Below, piece by piece: positions 46,172 to 54,743 of a DNA stretch of 64,000 nt. Location: NCBI RefSeq assembly GCF_014651015.1, contig NZ_BMWB01000006.1, positions 1-64,000 on the forward strand. The letters run 5' to 3'. The notes beneath the pieces were generated by a model. The model did not search any database. It had not been told where the DNA came from and saw only the letters and a list, made by a program, of their open reading frames with translations. Each line of letters begins with the position of its first letter. Position 1 is the first letter of the stretch. The DNA is from Streptomyces xantholiticus. Lineage in GTDB: Bacteria; Actinomycetota; Actinomycetes; Streptomycetales; Streptomycetaceae. A program made the position numbers and the translations under genes.

Positions 46172-46518
46172 CGACTGCGACCGGCAGGCTTCCCGGCCCG
46201 TACGACTCCGGCGGCGGAACCGATCTCGCGGACATCCTCGAGCGCGTCCTCGACAAGGGCATCGTCATCGCCGGTGACATCCGCATCAACCTGCTCGACA
46301 TCGAGCTGTTGACCATCAAGCTGCGCCTGATCGTCGCCTCGGTCGACAAGGCGAAGGAGATGGGCATCGACTGGTGGGAGCACGACCCTGCGCTCGCCTC
46401 CGGTGCCCGCAAGAGGGAACTGGAGCAACGGAACACCGAGTTGGAGCGCCGGGTCGCCGAGCTCGAGGCCCTCTCGTCGCCGGCCCGGCGCGACCAGGAG
46501 GACAGGGAGCGGTCATGA
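46168..46518 (+). CDS. gvpJ: Gas-vesicle protein GvpJ (GvpA family)
   Basis: A 116-residue GvpA-family minor structural protein. The conserved core DLADILERVLDKGIVIAGDI, RINLLDIELLTIKLRLIVAS, is followed by a coiled-coil tail (KRELEQRNTELERRVAELEA). These paralogues probably make the tips of the vesicle. It overlaps gvpG and gvpL by four bases each. Confidence 0.9.
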   Translation: MTTATGRLPGPYDSGGGTDLADILERVLDKGIVIAGDIRINLLDIELLTIKLRLIVASVDKAKEMGIDWWEHDPALASGARKRELEQRNTELERRVAELEALSSPARRDQEDRERS

Positions 46519-47297
46519 GCGATCTGCTGTACGTGTACGCCGTGGCCCGCGCTCCCGTACAGGGTGTGCCCGCCTCCATCGAAGGGGTCGGCGGTGCGCC
46601 GGTCCGGCCGGTCGCGGGGGACGGCCTCATCGCGGTGGTGAGCGACGTGCGGGCGGAGGACTTCGAGGAGGCGCCCCTGCGCAAGCACCTGGAGGACCTC
46701 GACTGGCTGTCAGGGACCGCTCGTGCGCACGAGTCGGTGGTACGGGCGGTCAGCGACGTCATGGGTGTGGTGCCACTGCGGCTGGCCACCGTGTGCCGGG
46801 GCGAGAGCGGAGTGCGCCGTATGCTCGACGACGGGTACGACCGCTTCACGGCGAATCTCGACCGGCTCGAGGGACATGTCGAGTGGGGCGTGAAGCTGTA
46901 CGCGACGGTCCAGGAGGAGCCGGAGAAGGAGCCCGCGGTGGAGGCGCCGTCCTCGGGCCGTGACTATCTGCGCCGGCGGCTGCGGAGCCGGCAGTCCCGC
47001 GAGCGGAACTGGGCGCAGGCCGACGCTCTCGCCCGCCGGCTGCACACCGAGCTCGCCGGGCACGCGGAGGCGCAGCGGCTGCACCGGCCACAGAGCGGGG
47101 AGTTGGCCCGTGCCGACGGCGTCAACGTGCTCAATGCCGCCTTCCTTGTCCGCCGCGCCGGGAGCGAGGCGTTCGTGGGGCTCGTCGAGCGGCTGACTCC
47201 GCAGGAGCCCGGGATCCGCGTGGAGGTGACCGGCCCGTGGGCGCCGTACTCGTTCGCGGATCTCTCGGACCCCCGTGAGGGGCGGGTCGGTGCATGA
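46515..47297 (+). CDS. gvpL: Gas-vesicle protein GvpL
   Basis: A 260-residue GvpF/GvpL-family protein. It starts SDLLYVYAVARAP and has the central VVPLRLATVCRGESGVRRML and the C-terminal GIRVEVTGPWAPYSFADLS. A basic stretch (RDYLRRRLRSRQSRERNWAQ) lies in the linker and may bind partners. The start ATG overlaps gvpJ (ATGA). Confidence 0.93.
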   Translation: MSDLLYVYAVARAPVQGVPASIEGVGGAPVRPVAGDGLIAVVSDVRAEDFEEAPLRKHLEDLDWLSGTARAHESVVRAVSDVMGVVPLRLATVCRGESGVRRMLDDGYDRFTANLDRLEGHVEWGVKLYATVQEEPEKEPAVEAPSSGRDYLRRRLRSRQSRERNWAQADALARRLHTELAGHAEAQRLHRPQSGELARADGVNVLNAAFLVRRAGSEAFVGLVERLTPQEPGIRVEVTGPWAPYSFADLSDPREGRVGA

Positions 47298-47509
47298 CGG
47301 CGGCCGATGACACCTCACCGCTCGCCCGGCGCGAACTCGCCCTGGTCGACCTGCTGGACCGCCTCCTCGCCGGTGGCGTCGTCATCGCCGGCGACGTCAC
47401 TCTGCGGATCGCCGATGTGGACCTGGTGAGGATCGACCTGAAGGCACTGATCAGTTCGGTGGGTCCGCGGGTGCCGTCGCCGTGGCCGGCGCCGGAGGAG
47501 GACGGATGA
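47294..47509 (+). CDS. gvpS: Gas-vesicle protein GvpS (short GvpA family)
   Basis: A 71-residue GvpA-family protein with the core ELALVDLLDRLLAGGVVIAG, DVTLRIADVDLVRIDLKALI and almost no tail. By position and size it corresponds to GvpS. ATGA overlaps both gvpL and gvpK. Confidence 0.88.
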   Translation: MTAADDTSPLARRELALVDLLDRLLAGGVVIAGDVTLRIADVDLVRIDLKALISSVGPRVPSPWPAPEEDG

Positions 47510-47796
47510 GCGACACGCAGCGCCGCCGGGTGGAACTCGACCCGGACACCGTGGAGCGCGACCTCGCCAGGCTGGTGCTGACCGTGGTCGAGCTGCTGCG
47601 GCAGCTGATGGAACGGCAGGCACTGCGCCGGGTGGACACCGGGGAGCTCACGGAGGACCAGGAGGAACGCATCGGCATGACGCTGATGCTGCTCGAGGAC
47701 CGGATGGACGTGCTGCGGGACAAGTTCGGCCTGGAGCCCGGCGACCTGAACATCGACCTCGGACCGCTGGGCTCGCTGCTGCCCCGCGACGAGTGA
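47506..47796 (+). CDS. gvpK: Gas-vesicle protein GvpK
   Basis: A 96-residue GvpK, last gene of the operon. The family core is PDTVERDLARLVLTVVELLR, LMERQALRRVDTGELTEDQE and MDVLRDKFGLEPGDLNIDLG. ATG 47506 overlaps the gvpS stop and is preferred to an upstream in-frame start at 47482 that lies inside gvpS. Function in assembly is known only genetically. No clear terminator follows. Confidence 0.92.
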   Translation: MSDTQRRRVELDPDTVERDLARLVLTVVELLRQLMERQALRRVDTGELTEDQEERIGMTLMLLEDRMDVLRDKFGLEPGDLNIDLGPLGSLLPRDE

Positions 47797-47944
47797 GGAT
47801 CCGCGGCGCTCCCTGCCGTTTCCGCCACCTGCCTGCCGCCATCCCCGCCCTGGGGGGAGCGTCCACCTGACCGGAGGTGCACCACATGTCCGCCGGCCCG
47901 GTGAAGACCGTCGAAGCGAGCGGCCCATGGGAACCGGCGGGCGC

Positions 47945-48535
47945 CTATGCGAACAGGAACGCCGTGGCGCCGGCTGCACCGAGTCCGGCTCCGGCGGCGG
48001 TCTGGGCGACCGAGTGGTACCCGAGTGCCACGCGGGACCAGCACACGGCCAGGACGAGGACGTATGCGGCGATCCACCACGGCGAGTGGACACAGGCGAG
48101 CAGGGCGGTGACGGCGGAGGCGACCGCCGAGTCCACGCTGATCTTCCAGACGGTGTTCACGGCGAGCAGGACGACGGTCATCATCCACAGGGCGGTCATC
48201 GCGAGCAGAATCCCGACGGGAGCGTTCCCGAGGACCATGACCAGGAAGCCGACGCCGATGGAGCCGAGGATCACGAAGAAGATCGGGGCGCGCTGCCGGC
48301 GGTCCACCACGTGCCGGTCGCCCCAGGTGCCGCGGCGGCGTTCCCTCTCGATGTACGCGGCGGGCGCGATCCCGGCGCACAGCGCGCCCAGCAGGCCCCA
48401 GGGGAGCCCGGTCCAGCTGTCCGCAGCGGCCAGGCCGATGCCGAGCATTCCGAGCAGCAGGACATTGCGGGGCTGGAGTACGTCGGTGACCGCGCGGGCC
48501 ACGTCCGTGGTCCGCTGCACGGCGCTGCTGGGCAT
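47945..48535 (-). CDS. PAP2-like membrane protein, degenerate active site
   Basis: A 196-residue membrane protein with about five helices, related to PAP2 lipid phosphatases by its C-terminal part (VCWSRVALGYHSVAQTAAGA). The usual KISGH-type second motif reads KISVDSAVASAV, so its catalytic His is lost, and the last motif has Q where D is normal. It is therefore probably not a phosphatase, or has a changed function. The ribosome-binding site before ATG 48535 is weak. It is convergent with the gvp operon. Confidence 0.7.
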   Translation of the reverse strand: MPSSAVQRTTDVARAVTDVLQPRNVLLLGMLGIGLAAADSWTGLPWGLLGALCAGIAPAAYIERERRRGTWGDRHVVDRRQRAPIFFVILGSIGVGFLVMVLGNAPVGILLAMTALWMMTVVLLAVNTVWKISVDSAVASAVTALLACVHSPWWIAAYVLVLAVCWSRVALGYHSVAQTAAGAGLGAAGATAFLFA

Positions 48536-48640
48536 CCCGGTTCCTTCACGGGTCGGCGGCGTTCGGATCCGGCCCGAGGCGGCCGACAGCCATGATCGTA
48601 TCCTCGTCCCGCTCCGACGGTGCCCAGGCGGCAGCTCGCC

Positions 48641-48666
48641 GACCCCGGCCCGCTCGGGCCGGGGTC
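48641..48666 (-). terminator. Perfect 12-bp hairpin after UdgX gene
   Basis: Arms 48641-48652 and 48655-48666 pair exactly around CT, 50 bases beyond the UdgX stop on the minus strand. Confidence 0.6.
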
Positions 48667-48716
48667 CAGGTTGCGAGCACGCCGGCCGCGGCCCGCTCGG
48701 CCCCGCCCCTGGGCCG

Positions 48717-49436
48717 CTAGGCGGCTGCGAGTACGTCGGCCGCGACCCGGAGGTCGGAGACCAGCCCCCGGTACGCCGCTTCGCGGTCGTCCGACCTCAG
48801 CACCGCCGACGGGTGGATCGTGCCGATGACGCAGCCGTGGGCGGCTGCCTCACGCTCCGCTATCCCGGTGGCGCCGGAGACGTCCGTCCGGCCCAGCTCG
48901 TCCCAGGCGGGCAGCGGCAGCAGCAGCCCGCGCTGCTCGGAGACCCGGAAGGACCCGCCGAGGACGGCCTTGCCCGCGGTGGCGCCGAGCGCCATCACCA
49001 GGTCGGGCTCTATCTTGCGCAGTTCGGCGGCCAGCCAGGGCCTGCACGCGGACATCTCCCGCAGGCTGGGCGCCTTGTGGATCCGGCGCTTCCCCCGCAC
49101 CGCGGTTTCGAACTTGAAATGTTTGACGGCATTGGTGAAGTACGCCGACTTCGCGTCGATGCCCGCTTCCTCGAGCGCGTCGCGCAGCAGCCTGCCTGCC
49201 GGGCCGACGAACGGCTCTCCCTGCCGGTCCTCCTGGTCGCCGGGCTGCTCCCCCACGAGCACGATCCGGGCCGAGGAGGGCCCCGCCCCGAACACGGTCT
49301 GTGTGGCGTTGCGGAACAGGGGGCACCCCTCACAGACTGCCGCGGCGCTGCGCAGTGCCGGCAGGCCGCCGCTCCGTGGCAGGAACGGGCCCGCGTCGTA
49401 GCCCTGCCCGGCTTCCTTCTCACCGCTGACGGTCAC
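48717..49436 (-). CDS. udgX: Uracil-DNA glycosylase UdgX
   Basis: A 239-residue UdgX-type (family 4/5-like) Fe-S uracil-DNA glycosylase. It has motif A GEQPGDQED, the UdgX-specific basic loop KRRIHK whose His forms a covalent bond with uracil-DNA sites, and the C-terminal IGTIHPSAVLR motif. The Cys pair CEGCPLF and the CRPWL Cys belong to the [4Fe-4S] cluster. GTG 49436 is chosen (GAGG 5 bases upstream). It removes uracil from DNA and stays attached to it. It is the only repair gene here apart from the ligase at 57.7 kb. Confidence 0.88.
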   Translation of the reverse strand: MTVSGEKEAGQGYDAGPFLPRSGGLPALRSAAAVCEGCPLFRNATQTVFGAGPSSARIVLVGEQPGDQEDRQGEPFVGPAGRLLRDALEEAGIDAKSAYFTNAVKHFKFETAVRGKRRIHKAPSLREMSACRPWLAAELRKIEPDLVMALGATAGKAVLGGSFRVSEQRGLLLPLPAWDELGRTDVSGATGIAEREAAAHGCVIGTIHPSAVLRSDDREAAYRGLVSDLRVAADVLAAA

Positions 49437-49580
49437 TGTCCTCGCCTCCCGCTCAGGGCAGGTTCGCCTCCGTGCACGCCGGGTACCCGTCCGGCCCGGT
49501 GGTACTCGCGCCGGGCCGGTGCGCCACGGGCGTGGCCGCCGAGGCATGTGCGACCCAGCCGTACGTATCGGGAGGCCACA

Positions 49581-49919
49581 ATGACGAACGCCCTTGAACT
49601 CGACGCGCTCTGGGACGAGTTCCACAGGGTCGTCAACATGACTTCACAGGAGTTGAGCGCCTGGCTCCAGACCCGCGACGCGGGCGAGGACACCGATCCC
49701 CTGCCGGACCAGGCCGGCTCACCGACGGGACGCCATGTCCTGGCGATCCTGCAGAAGCGCCGCACCGACCTCACCGACGACGACGTGCGCGTGATGTACG
49801 AGGTGGTGGAGACCGTTCAGGCGCAGCGGCAGGAGCAGGGAGCCGCCGTGACCGTCGACGACACGCGCAGGCGTCACCGGCTGATGACTCTCGGGCACGA
49901 CCCGCTGAAGGCCGGCTGA
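49581..49919 (+). CDS. DUF3140-family protein
   Basis: A 112-residue protein of the DUF3140 family, recognised by DALWDEFHRVVNMTSQELSA, LPDQAGSPTGRHVLAILQKR and RHRLMTLGHDPLKAG. It has no membrane segment. Family members carry a helical, possibly nucleic-acid-binding fold and are common in stress clusters. ATG 49581 has GGGAGG 6 bases upstream. Function unknown. It starts 145 bases from the divergent UdgX gene. Confidence 0.85.
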   Translation: MTNALELDALWDEFHRVVNMTSQELSAWLQTRDAGEDTDPLPDQAGSPTGRHVLAILQKRRTDLTDDDVRVMYEVVETVQAQRQEQGAAVTVDDTRRRHRLMTLGHDPLKAG

Positions 49920-49984
49920 CCACCGTGAGCGGCGGTCGTGAAATCCGGACTGTTGATTCCGGAGATTCCGGGCACCCGGCCGGT

Positions 49985-50215
49985 ATGAACAGTCAGAGTC
50001 CCGATCCCGACCCCCGGAACACCCCCGGCGTCCGCCCCGGTGAGCCCGTGCCGCCCGGTGAGACACCGCCCGGCGAGGCGAGCACCGGTTCCGAGACCGG
50101 GCCGCGCGGCGACCAGTCGCGGGGCTGGGCCAAGGGCCCGATGATCGCCATCGGCATCGTCGTCGTTCTCTTCGCCGCGTTCTTCCTGGCATACGCGCTG
50201 ATCATGATCCTTTGA
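49985..50215 (+). CDS. DUF6480-family small membrane protein
   Basis: A 76-residue protein: a disordered Pro/Gly/Glu-rich N-terminus (PDPDPRNTPGVRPGEPVPPG) and one C-terminal transmembrane helix (PMIAIGIVVVLFAAFFLAYA). This is the DUF6480 pattern of tail-anchored streptomycete proteins, from recall. ATG 49985 lacks a clear ribosome-binding site; a GTG at 49925 is an alternative. A weak SigB-like site (GTTG, 14 bases, GGGCAC) lies just upstream. Function unknown. Confidence 0.7.
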   Translation: MNSQSPDPDPRNTPGVRPGEPVPPGETPPGEASTGSETGPRGDQSRGWAKGPMIAIGIVVVLFAAFFLAYALIMIL

Positions 50216-50308
50216 GCAGTCGTCGCCCGCCGGTTCGACCGCGCCGCGGAACGCGTCGCCGTGCCCTTGACCGCCGGCAGCCAAGACGCCCGACGAAGGG
50301 AGGACGCA

Positions 50309-50797
50309 ATGTCCGACGAAGCAGTTCAGCGTGACCAGGCGCGTGGCGACGACGTCTACCAGCCGGAGAACTCCGACGTGCAGAACCGCCCCAGCGGCGA
50401 CCTCGACATGGAGAACGTCATCGGCGAGCGCGGACTCGACGACACCATGGCGGAGGGATACTCCCCGCCCGAGCGTCCGCTCGGCGTCGGCAAGTACGGC
50501 ACGACAGGGGAGGAACAGCAGCGGGGCGAAAGCCTCGACCAGCGCCTCGCCCAGGAGACCCCCGATGTGCAGGGGCCGGGGGGCGACGGCATCGGCGACC
50601 TCGAGGACGGCGACGGCGAGCCGCTCGACAAGGAGGCCGGCGCGCGGCGGGCCGGACGGCTGGCACCCGTCGACGATCCTGCCCCGCGGCGGCCGAGCGA
50701 CGTGATCGCCCGCGATGTGGGCATCGACGGCGGCGCCGCGTCGGCCGAGGAAGCGGCGATGCATGTCACGGACGACGAGGAACCGCGCGAGAGCTAG
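50309..50797 (+). CDS. DUF5709-family acidic protein
   Basis: A 162-residue acidic, mostly disordered protein with the DUF5709 signature DVYQPENSDVQNRPSGDLDM, LDDTMAEGYSPPERPLGVGK and YGTTGEEQQRGESLDQRLAQ. The C-terminal part contains SAEEAAMHVTDDEEP. There is no membrane segment or catalytic motif. ATG 50309 follows GGGAGG with 5-base spacing. Proteins of this kind accompany stress genes in actinomycetes; the function is unknown. Confidence 0.82.
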   Translation: MSDEAVQRDQARGDDVYQPENSDVQNRPSGDLDMENVIGERGLDDTMAEGYSPPERPLGVGKYGTTGEEQQRGESLDQRLAQETPDVQGPGGDGIGDLEDGDGEPLDKEAGARRAGRLAPVDDPAPRRPSDVIARDVGIDGGAASAEEAAMHVTDDEEPRES

Positions 50798-50901
50798 GCC
50801 GCGCCGGGCGGCAGGCCCGGCACGGGCAGGCGAGGCCGGGCAGACAGGCCCCGTGCCGGCCCCGACCCGCTGCCCGTACACGAGAAGGGGTGAGCCGAGG
50901 A

Positions 50902-51555
50902 ATGCTGTTCCACGATCGCCGCGAGGCCGGGCGCGAACTCGCGGACCGGCTCATCGCGCTCCGCAGTGAAGGCGCGCTCGCCGACCCCTTCATACTCGCC
51001 CTGCCACGAGGCGGCGTACCGATCGGCGACGAGATCGCCAGGGCGCTCGGCGCCCCGCTGGACGTCGTCGTGGCCCGCAAGATCGGTGCGCCGTTCAACC
51101 CGGAGGTCGGGGTCGGCGCACTGGCCGGAGAGGGCCCTCCGCTGTACGACGAGCGGGCCCTCGCCATGCTCGACCTGACGGCCGACCGGCTGAGCCCCGT
51201 AGTGGCCAGGGAACGGGCGGAGATGCACCGGCGCGAGGACCTCTACCGGGGCGGACGGCCCGCTCCCGAAGTGAAGGGGCGGACAGCCGTCGTCGTGGAC
51301 GACGGACTGGCGACCGGCGTCACGGCACGGGCAGCCCTGCGTGCGGTCCGCGGCATGGAGCCGGCCCGGCTGCTGCTGGCCGTGCCGGTGGGATCGCCCG
51401 AGGCGGCGGAAGCGCTCGCCGCCGAGGCCGACGCGGTGGTGTGCCTGCACCGGCCGCAGCCGTTCTACGCGGTGGGGCAGTGGTACGAGGAGTTCGACCA
51501 GGTCGGCGACGACGAAGTGATCGCGATTCTCCGGGGCCACCCCGGAGGCCGCTGA
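50902..51555 (+). CDS. Phosphoribosyltransferase-fold protein
   Basis: A 217-residue type I phosphoribosyltransferase-fold protein. The PRPP-binding motif is TAVVVDDGLATGVTA (the two acids bind the ribose). The flexible-loop region contains FILALPRGGVPIGDEIARAL and DVVVARKIGAPFNPEVGVGA. The substrate base cannot be read from the sequence; stand-alone members of this kind occur in stress clusters. ATG 50902 (MLFHDRREAG) fits the family start; a GTG at 50890 would add four residues and the ribosome-binding site is ambiguous. Confidence 0.87.
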   Translation: MLFHDRREAGRELADRLIALRSEGALADPFILALPRGGVPIGDEIARALGAPLDVVVARKIGAPFNPEVGVGALAGEGPPLYDERALAMLDLTADRLSPVVARERAEMHRREDLYRGGRPAPEVKGRTAVVVDDGLATGVTARAALRAVRGMEPARLLLAVPVGSPEAAEALAAEADAVVCLHRPQPFYAVGQWYEEFDQVGDDEVIAILRGHPGGR

Positions 51556-51758
51556 CGGTTCCTCACACCACCCCACAGCGGAACGAGACGCAGGCTTGCT
51601 GGTCGTGCAGCGCGTCCGCGCAATTTCGAGATCACCGAATTCCGCAAAGACCTTGGGCACACTCACCTCCGTTGGCATGCTTGAGCCACCCGTGACAGGG
51701 TGGTGCGCAGCCGTCCACGCCCCGCCCTACGCGGTTCGCCCAGCTCATGGCGGAGGTG
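51556..51758. other. Short intergenic region
   Basis: About 200 bases between the phosphoribosyltransferase and the sensor phosphatase. No gene or hairpin recognised; the -10 at 51759 is the only element. Confidence 0.35.
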
Positions 51759-51764
51759 TAGAAA
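51759..51764 (+). promoter_or_regulatory. -10 element TAGAAA, leaderless start
   Basis: TAGAAA ends 6 bases before the ATG at 51771. GGAGG at 51752-51756 is too far upstream to be an ideal ribosome-binding site. Confidence 0.35.
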
Positions 51765-51770
51765 GAATCT

Positions 51771-54458
51771 ATGGCCGGACGCTACGGCCGCCCGCGCTCG
51801 GTTCTGAGGATGCGAACTGTCGCCGGTCAGGTCTTTCTCCTGCAGGTGGCGATCGTGGTGTTGCTCGTTGCCGCGGCCATGGCGGCACTCGTCTTCCAGT
51901 CCCGTGCGGGCAGTGAACGCGAGGCCCGCAACCGTTCGGTCGCCGTCGCGGAGACCTTCGCCAACTCCCCCGGCATCGAGGAGGCTCTGAGGAGTCCCGA
52001 TCCGACCGCGGTGCTCCAGCCCAGTGCGGAAGCGGCCCGGATGCGTTCCGGCGTCGACTTCATCGTCGTGCTCGACATCGAGGGCATCCGCTACACCCAT
52101 CCGCTGCAGGACCGGATCGGGAAGAAGTTCGTCGGCGATCTCAGCCATGCCCGCAGCGGTGAGGTGTACACCGAGCGGATCACCGGCACGATCGGGCCGC
52201 TCGTCCAGGCGATCGTCCCGATCACCTCGAACAACGGGACCGTGATCGGCATGGTCTCCGCCGGCATCACCATCGAGCGCGTCAGCGGTGTCGTCGAGGA
52301 ACAGTTCCCCCTCCTGTTCGGCGCCGCCGGCGGCGTGCTGCTGCTGGCCACGGGAGGCACGGCCCTGGTGAGCAGGCGCCTGCGGCGTCAGACCCATGGG
52401 CTCGGCCCCGCCGAGATGACCCGGATGTACGAGCATCACGACGCGGTCCTGCACGCCGTACGCGAGGGGGTCATCATCGTGAGCGGCGAGGGCCGGCTGC
52501 TGCTGGCCAACGACGAGGCGCGCAGGCTCCTCGGGCTGCCGGCCGACGTGGACGGGGCACCGGTCACCGAACTGGGTCTGGATCCGCTCACCTCGCATCT
52601 GCTGTCCTCCGGACGGACCGTGACCGACGAGGTCTTCCCCGTCGGGGAGCGGCTGCTCGCCGTCAACCAGCGCTCGACGGACCAGCACGGCGGGCCGCCC
52701 GGTTCCGTCGCGACCCTGCGGGACACCACGGAGCTACAGGCCCTGACCGGCCGGGCCGATGTGGCACGGTGGCGGCTCAAGCTGCTCTACGACGCGGGCA
52801 CGGAGATCGGCACCACTTTGGACGTGGTCCGCACGTGCGAGGAGCTGACCGAGTTCGCCGCGTCCCGGTTCGCCGACTTCGCCACCGTGGACCTGGTGGA
52901 GACCGTGCTGCGGGGCGAGGAGCCGACGGCCACCGGCGCCGACACCGACATGCGGCGCACGGCGTTCAGCGGCGCCGGGGAGACGGCCCTCTACCCGCTG
53001 GGGCAGGTGATCCGGTTCGTACCGACCACACCGGTCGGAGTCGGGCTCGGCCGGGGCGAGGCGGTCCTCCAGCCGGATCTGGCCGGTCCGTCCGACTGGC
53101 AGGAGCAGGACCCGCAACGGGCCAGGATGCTCCTCGACGAGGGGATCCACTCGATGATCGCGGTCCCGATGCGGGCGCGGGGCGTGATCCTCGGCATGGC
53201 CATGTTCTGGCGGGCGGGCAATCCGGTGCCGTTCGAGGAGGAGGACCTGTCGCTCGCGGAGGAGCTGGTCGCCCGCGCGGCGGTCAGCGTCGACAACGCA
53301 CGGCGCTACTCGCGGGAGCACACGATGGCGGTCACCCTGCAGCGCAGCCTGCTGCCCCGCGTGCTGCCCGAGCAGAGCGCCCTGGACGTCGCGTACCGCT
53401 ACCGCCCCGCGCTGGCCGGGCTCGGCGGACTGGGCGGCGTGGGCGGCGACTGGTTCGACATCATCCCGCTGCCCGGCGCCCGGGTGGCGCTCGTCGTCGG
53501 TGACGTCGTCGGCCACGGGCTGCATGCCGCCGCCACCATGGGCCGGCTGCGGACGGCGGTCCACAACTTCTCCAGTCTGGACCTGCCGCCCGACGAGCTG
53601 ATGTTCCATCTGGACGAGCTGGTGGCGCGTATCGACCAGGACGAGACCGACGACGGCTCCGATGCCGGCGTCACCGGCGCCACCTGCATCTACGCGATCT
53701 ACGACGCGGTGTCGGGGACCTGCAGCATGGCACGGGCGGGGCATCTTCAGCCCGTCGTCGTCCATCCGGACGGCACCGCCGACTTCGCGGACGTGCCGGG
53801 CGGGCCGCCCCTGGGGCTGGGCGGTCTGCCGTTCGAGACCCTCGAGCTGCGGCTGCCCGAGGGCAGCCGGCTGGTGCTCTACACGGACGGGCTGGTCGAG
53901 GACCGGGAACGGGAGATCGACGAGGGCCTGGAACTGCTGCGCCGCACGCTGGCCGATCATGCCGGACTGGACCCCGAGGAGACCTGCGAGACGGTGCTGG
54001 GCGCCCTCGTGCCCGAGCGGCCGAGGGACGACATCGCGCTGCTCGTGGGACGTACCAACGTACTGGGCTCCGGCCGCGTCGCGGAGTGGGACGTACCGTC
54101 CGACCCTTCGGCGGTGGCCAGGGTACGGGCGGCGGTGTCCGACAGACTCGCGGAGTGGGGCCTGGAGGAGGAGGCCTTCACCACCGAACTCATCCTCAGC
54201 GAGCTGGTCACCAACGCCATCCGCTACGCCGCGGGGCCGATCCGGGTGCGGCTCATCCGGGACCGTGCACTGATCTGCGAGGTCTCCGACCACAGCAGCA
54301 CCTCGCCGCATCTGAGGCAGGCGGCCACCACGGACGAGGGCGGCCGTGGGCTGTTCCTGGTGGCGCAGTTCGCCGAACGCTGGGGGACGCGGTACACGGC
54401 CGACGGCAAGGTCATCTGGACCGAACAGCCCATGCCGGGCGCGGCGGGCACGCGGTGA
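51771..54458 (+). CDS. Sensor/PAS/GAF/SpoIIE phosphatase with HATPase kinase domain
   Basis: An 895-residue signalling protein resembling OsaC. In order it has: a transmembrane helix at about residues 20-42; an extracytoplasmic CitA/DcuS-like sensor (VDFIVVLDIEGIRYTHPLQD); a second helix near 184-203; a PAS (about 215-320); a GAF (about 340-510); an intact SpoIIE phosphatase (GGDWFD, GDVVGHG, RDDIALL); and an RsbW-like HATPase (ELILSELVTNAIRYAAG, GGRGLFLVAQF). It can both dephosphorylate an antagonist and bind or phosphorylate as an anti-sigma kinase. OsaC is known to act on SigB-type sigma factors. A -10 box 6 bases before ATG suggests a leaderless mRNA. It is probably a key regulator of the stress block. 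Confidence 0.9.
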   Translation: MAGRYGRPRSVLRMRTVAGQVFLLQVAIVVLLVAAAMAALVFQSRAGSEREARNRSVAVAETFANSPGIEEALRSPDPTAVLQPSAEAARMRSGVDFIVVLDIEGIRYTHPLQDRIGKKFVGDLSHARSGEVYTERITGTIGPLVQAIVPITSNNGTVIGMVSAGITIERVSGVVEEQFPLLFGAAGGVLLLATGGTALVSRRLRRQTHGLGPAEMTRMYEHHDAVLHAVREGVIIVSGEGRLLLANDEARRLLGLPADVDGAPVTELGLDPLTSHLLSSGRTVTDEVFPVGERLLAVNQRSTDQHGGPPGSVATLRDTTELQALTGRADVARWRLKLLYDAGTEIGTTLDVVRTCEELTEFAASRFADFATVDLVETVLRGEEPTATGADTDMRRTAFSGAGETALYPLGQVIRFVPTTPVGVGLGRGEAVLQPDLAGPSDWQEQDPQRARMLLDEGIHSMIAVPMRARGVILGMAMFWRAGNPVPFEEEDLSLAEELVARAAVSVDNARRYSREHTMAVTLQRSLLPRVLPEQSALDVAYRYRPALAGLGGLGGVGGDWFDIIPLPGARVALVVGDVVGHGLHAAATMGRLRTAVHNFSSLDLPPDELMFHLDELVARIDQDETDDGSDAGVTGATCIYAIYDAVSGTCSMARAGHLQPVVVHPDGTADFADVPGGPPLGLGGLPFETLELRLPEGSRLVLYTDGLVEDREREIDEGLELLRRTLADHAGLDPEETCETVLGALVPERPRDDIALLVGRTNVLGSGRVAEWDVPSDPSAVARVRAAVSDRLAEWGLEEEAFTTELILSELVTNAIRYAAGPIRVRLIRDRALICEVSDHSSTSPHLRQAATTDEGGRGLFLVAQFAERWGTRYTADGKVIWTEQPMPGAAGTR

Positions 54459-54681
54459 AGCGAGCGGCCCCTCGGCGGCGGGCCCGGTCAGCCGCGGCGG
54501 GTCGGGCGGAAGCGGCGGTGGAGCACCTGCTCGGCGAGGCCGGGCACGGGACCTGTCACGTCGAGGCCGGGGACGACGTCCCCGATCGGCAGGGCGCTGA
54601 CCGGGATCGCGCGGGAGAAGCACCACGGGCTCCCTTGGCTCAGCCCGCTTTGCCGGTTGCCGGCTGACCCCCTGAGCGGCC

Positions 54682-54699
54682 CCGGGCCCTCAGGCCCGG
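54682..54699. terminator. 7-bp GC hairpin between convergent genes
   Basis: CCGGGCC and GGCCCGG pair around CTCA, between the sensor phosphatase (ends 54458) and the methyltransferase (ends 54744). Confidence 0.45.
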
Positions 54700-54743
54700 C
54701 GCGCGTGGCGGCGCGCGCTTGGCGCAGGACGGGTCCCGAGCGG

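Noticed and set aside
52734..54626. 630-codon minus-strand frame opposite the OsaC-like gene
   Set aside because: Antisense shadow, rich in Arg/Pro/Gly, without domains.
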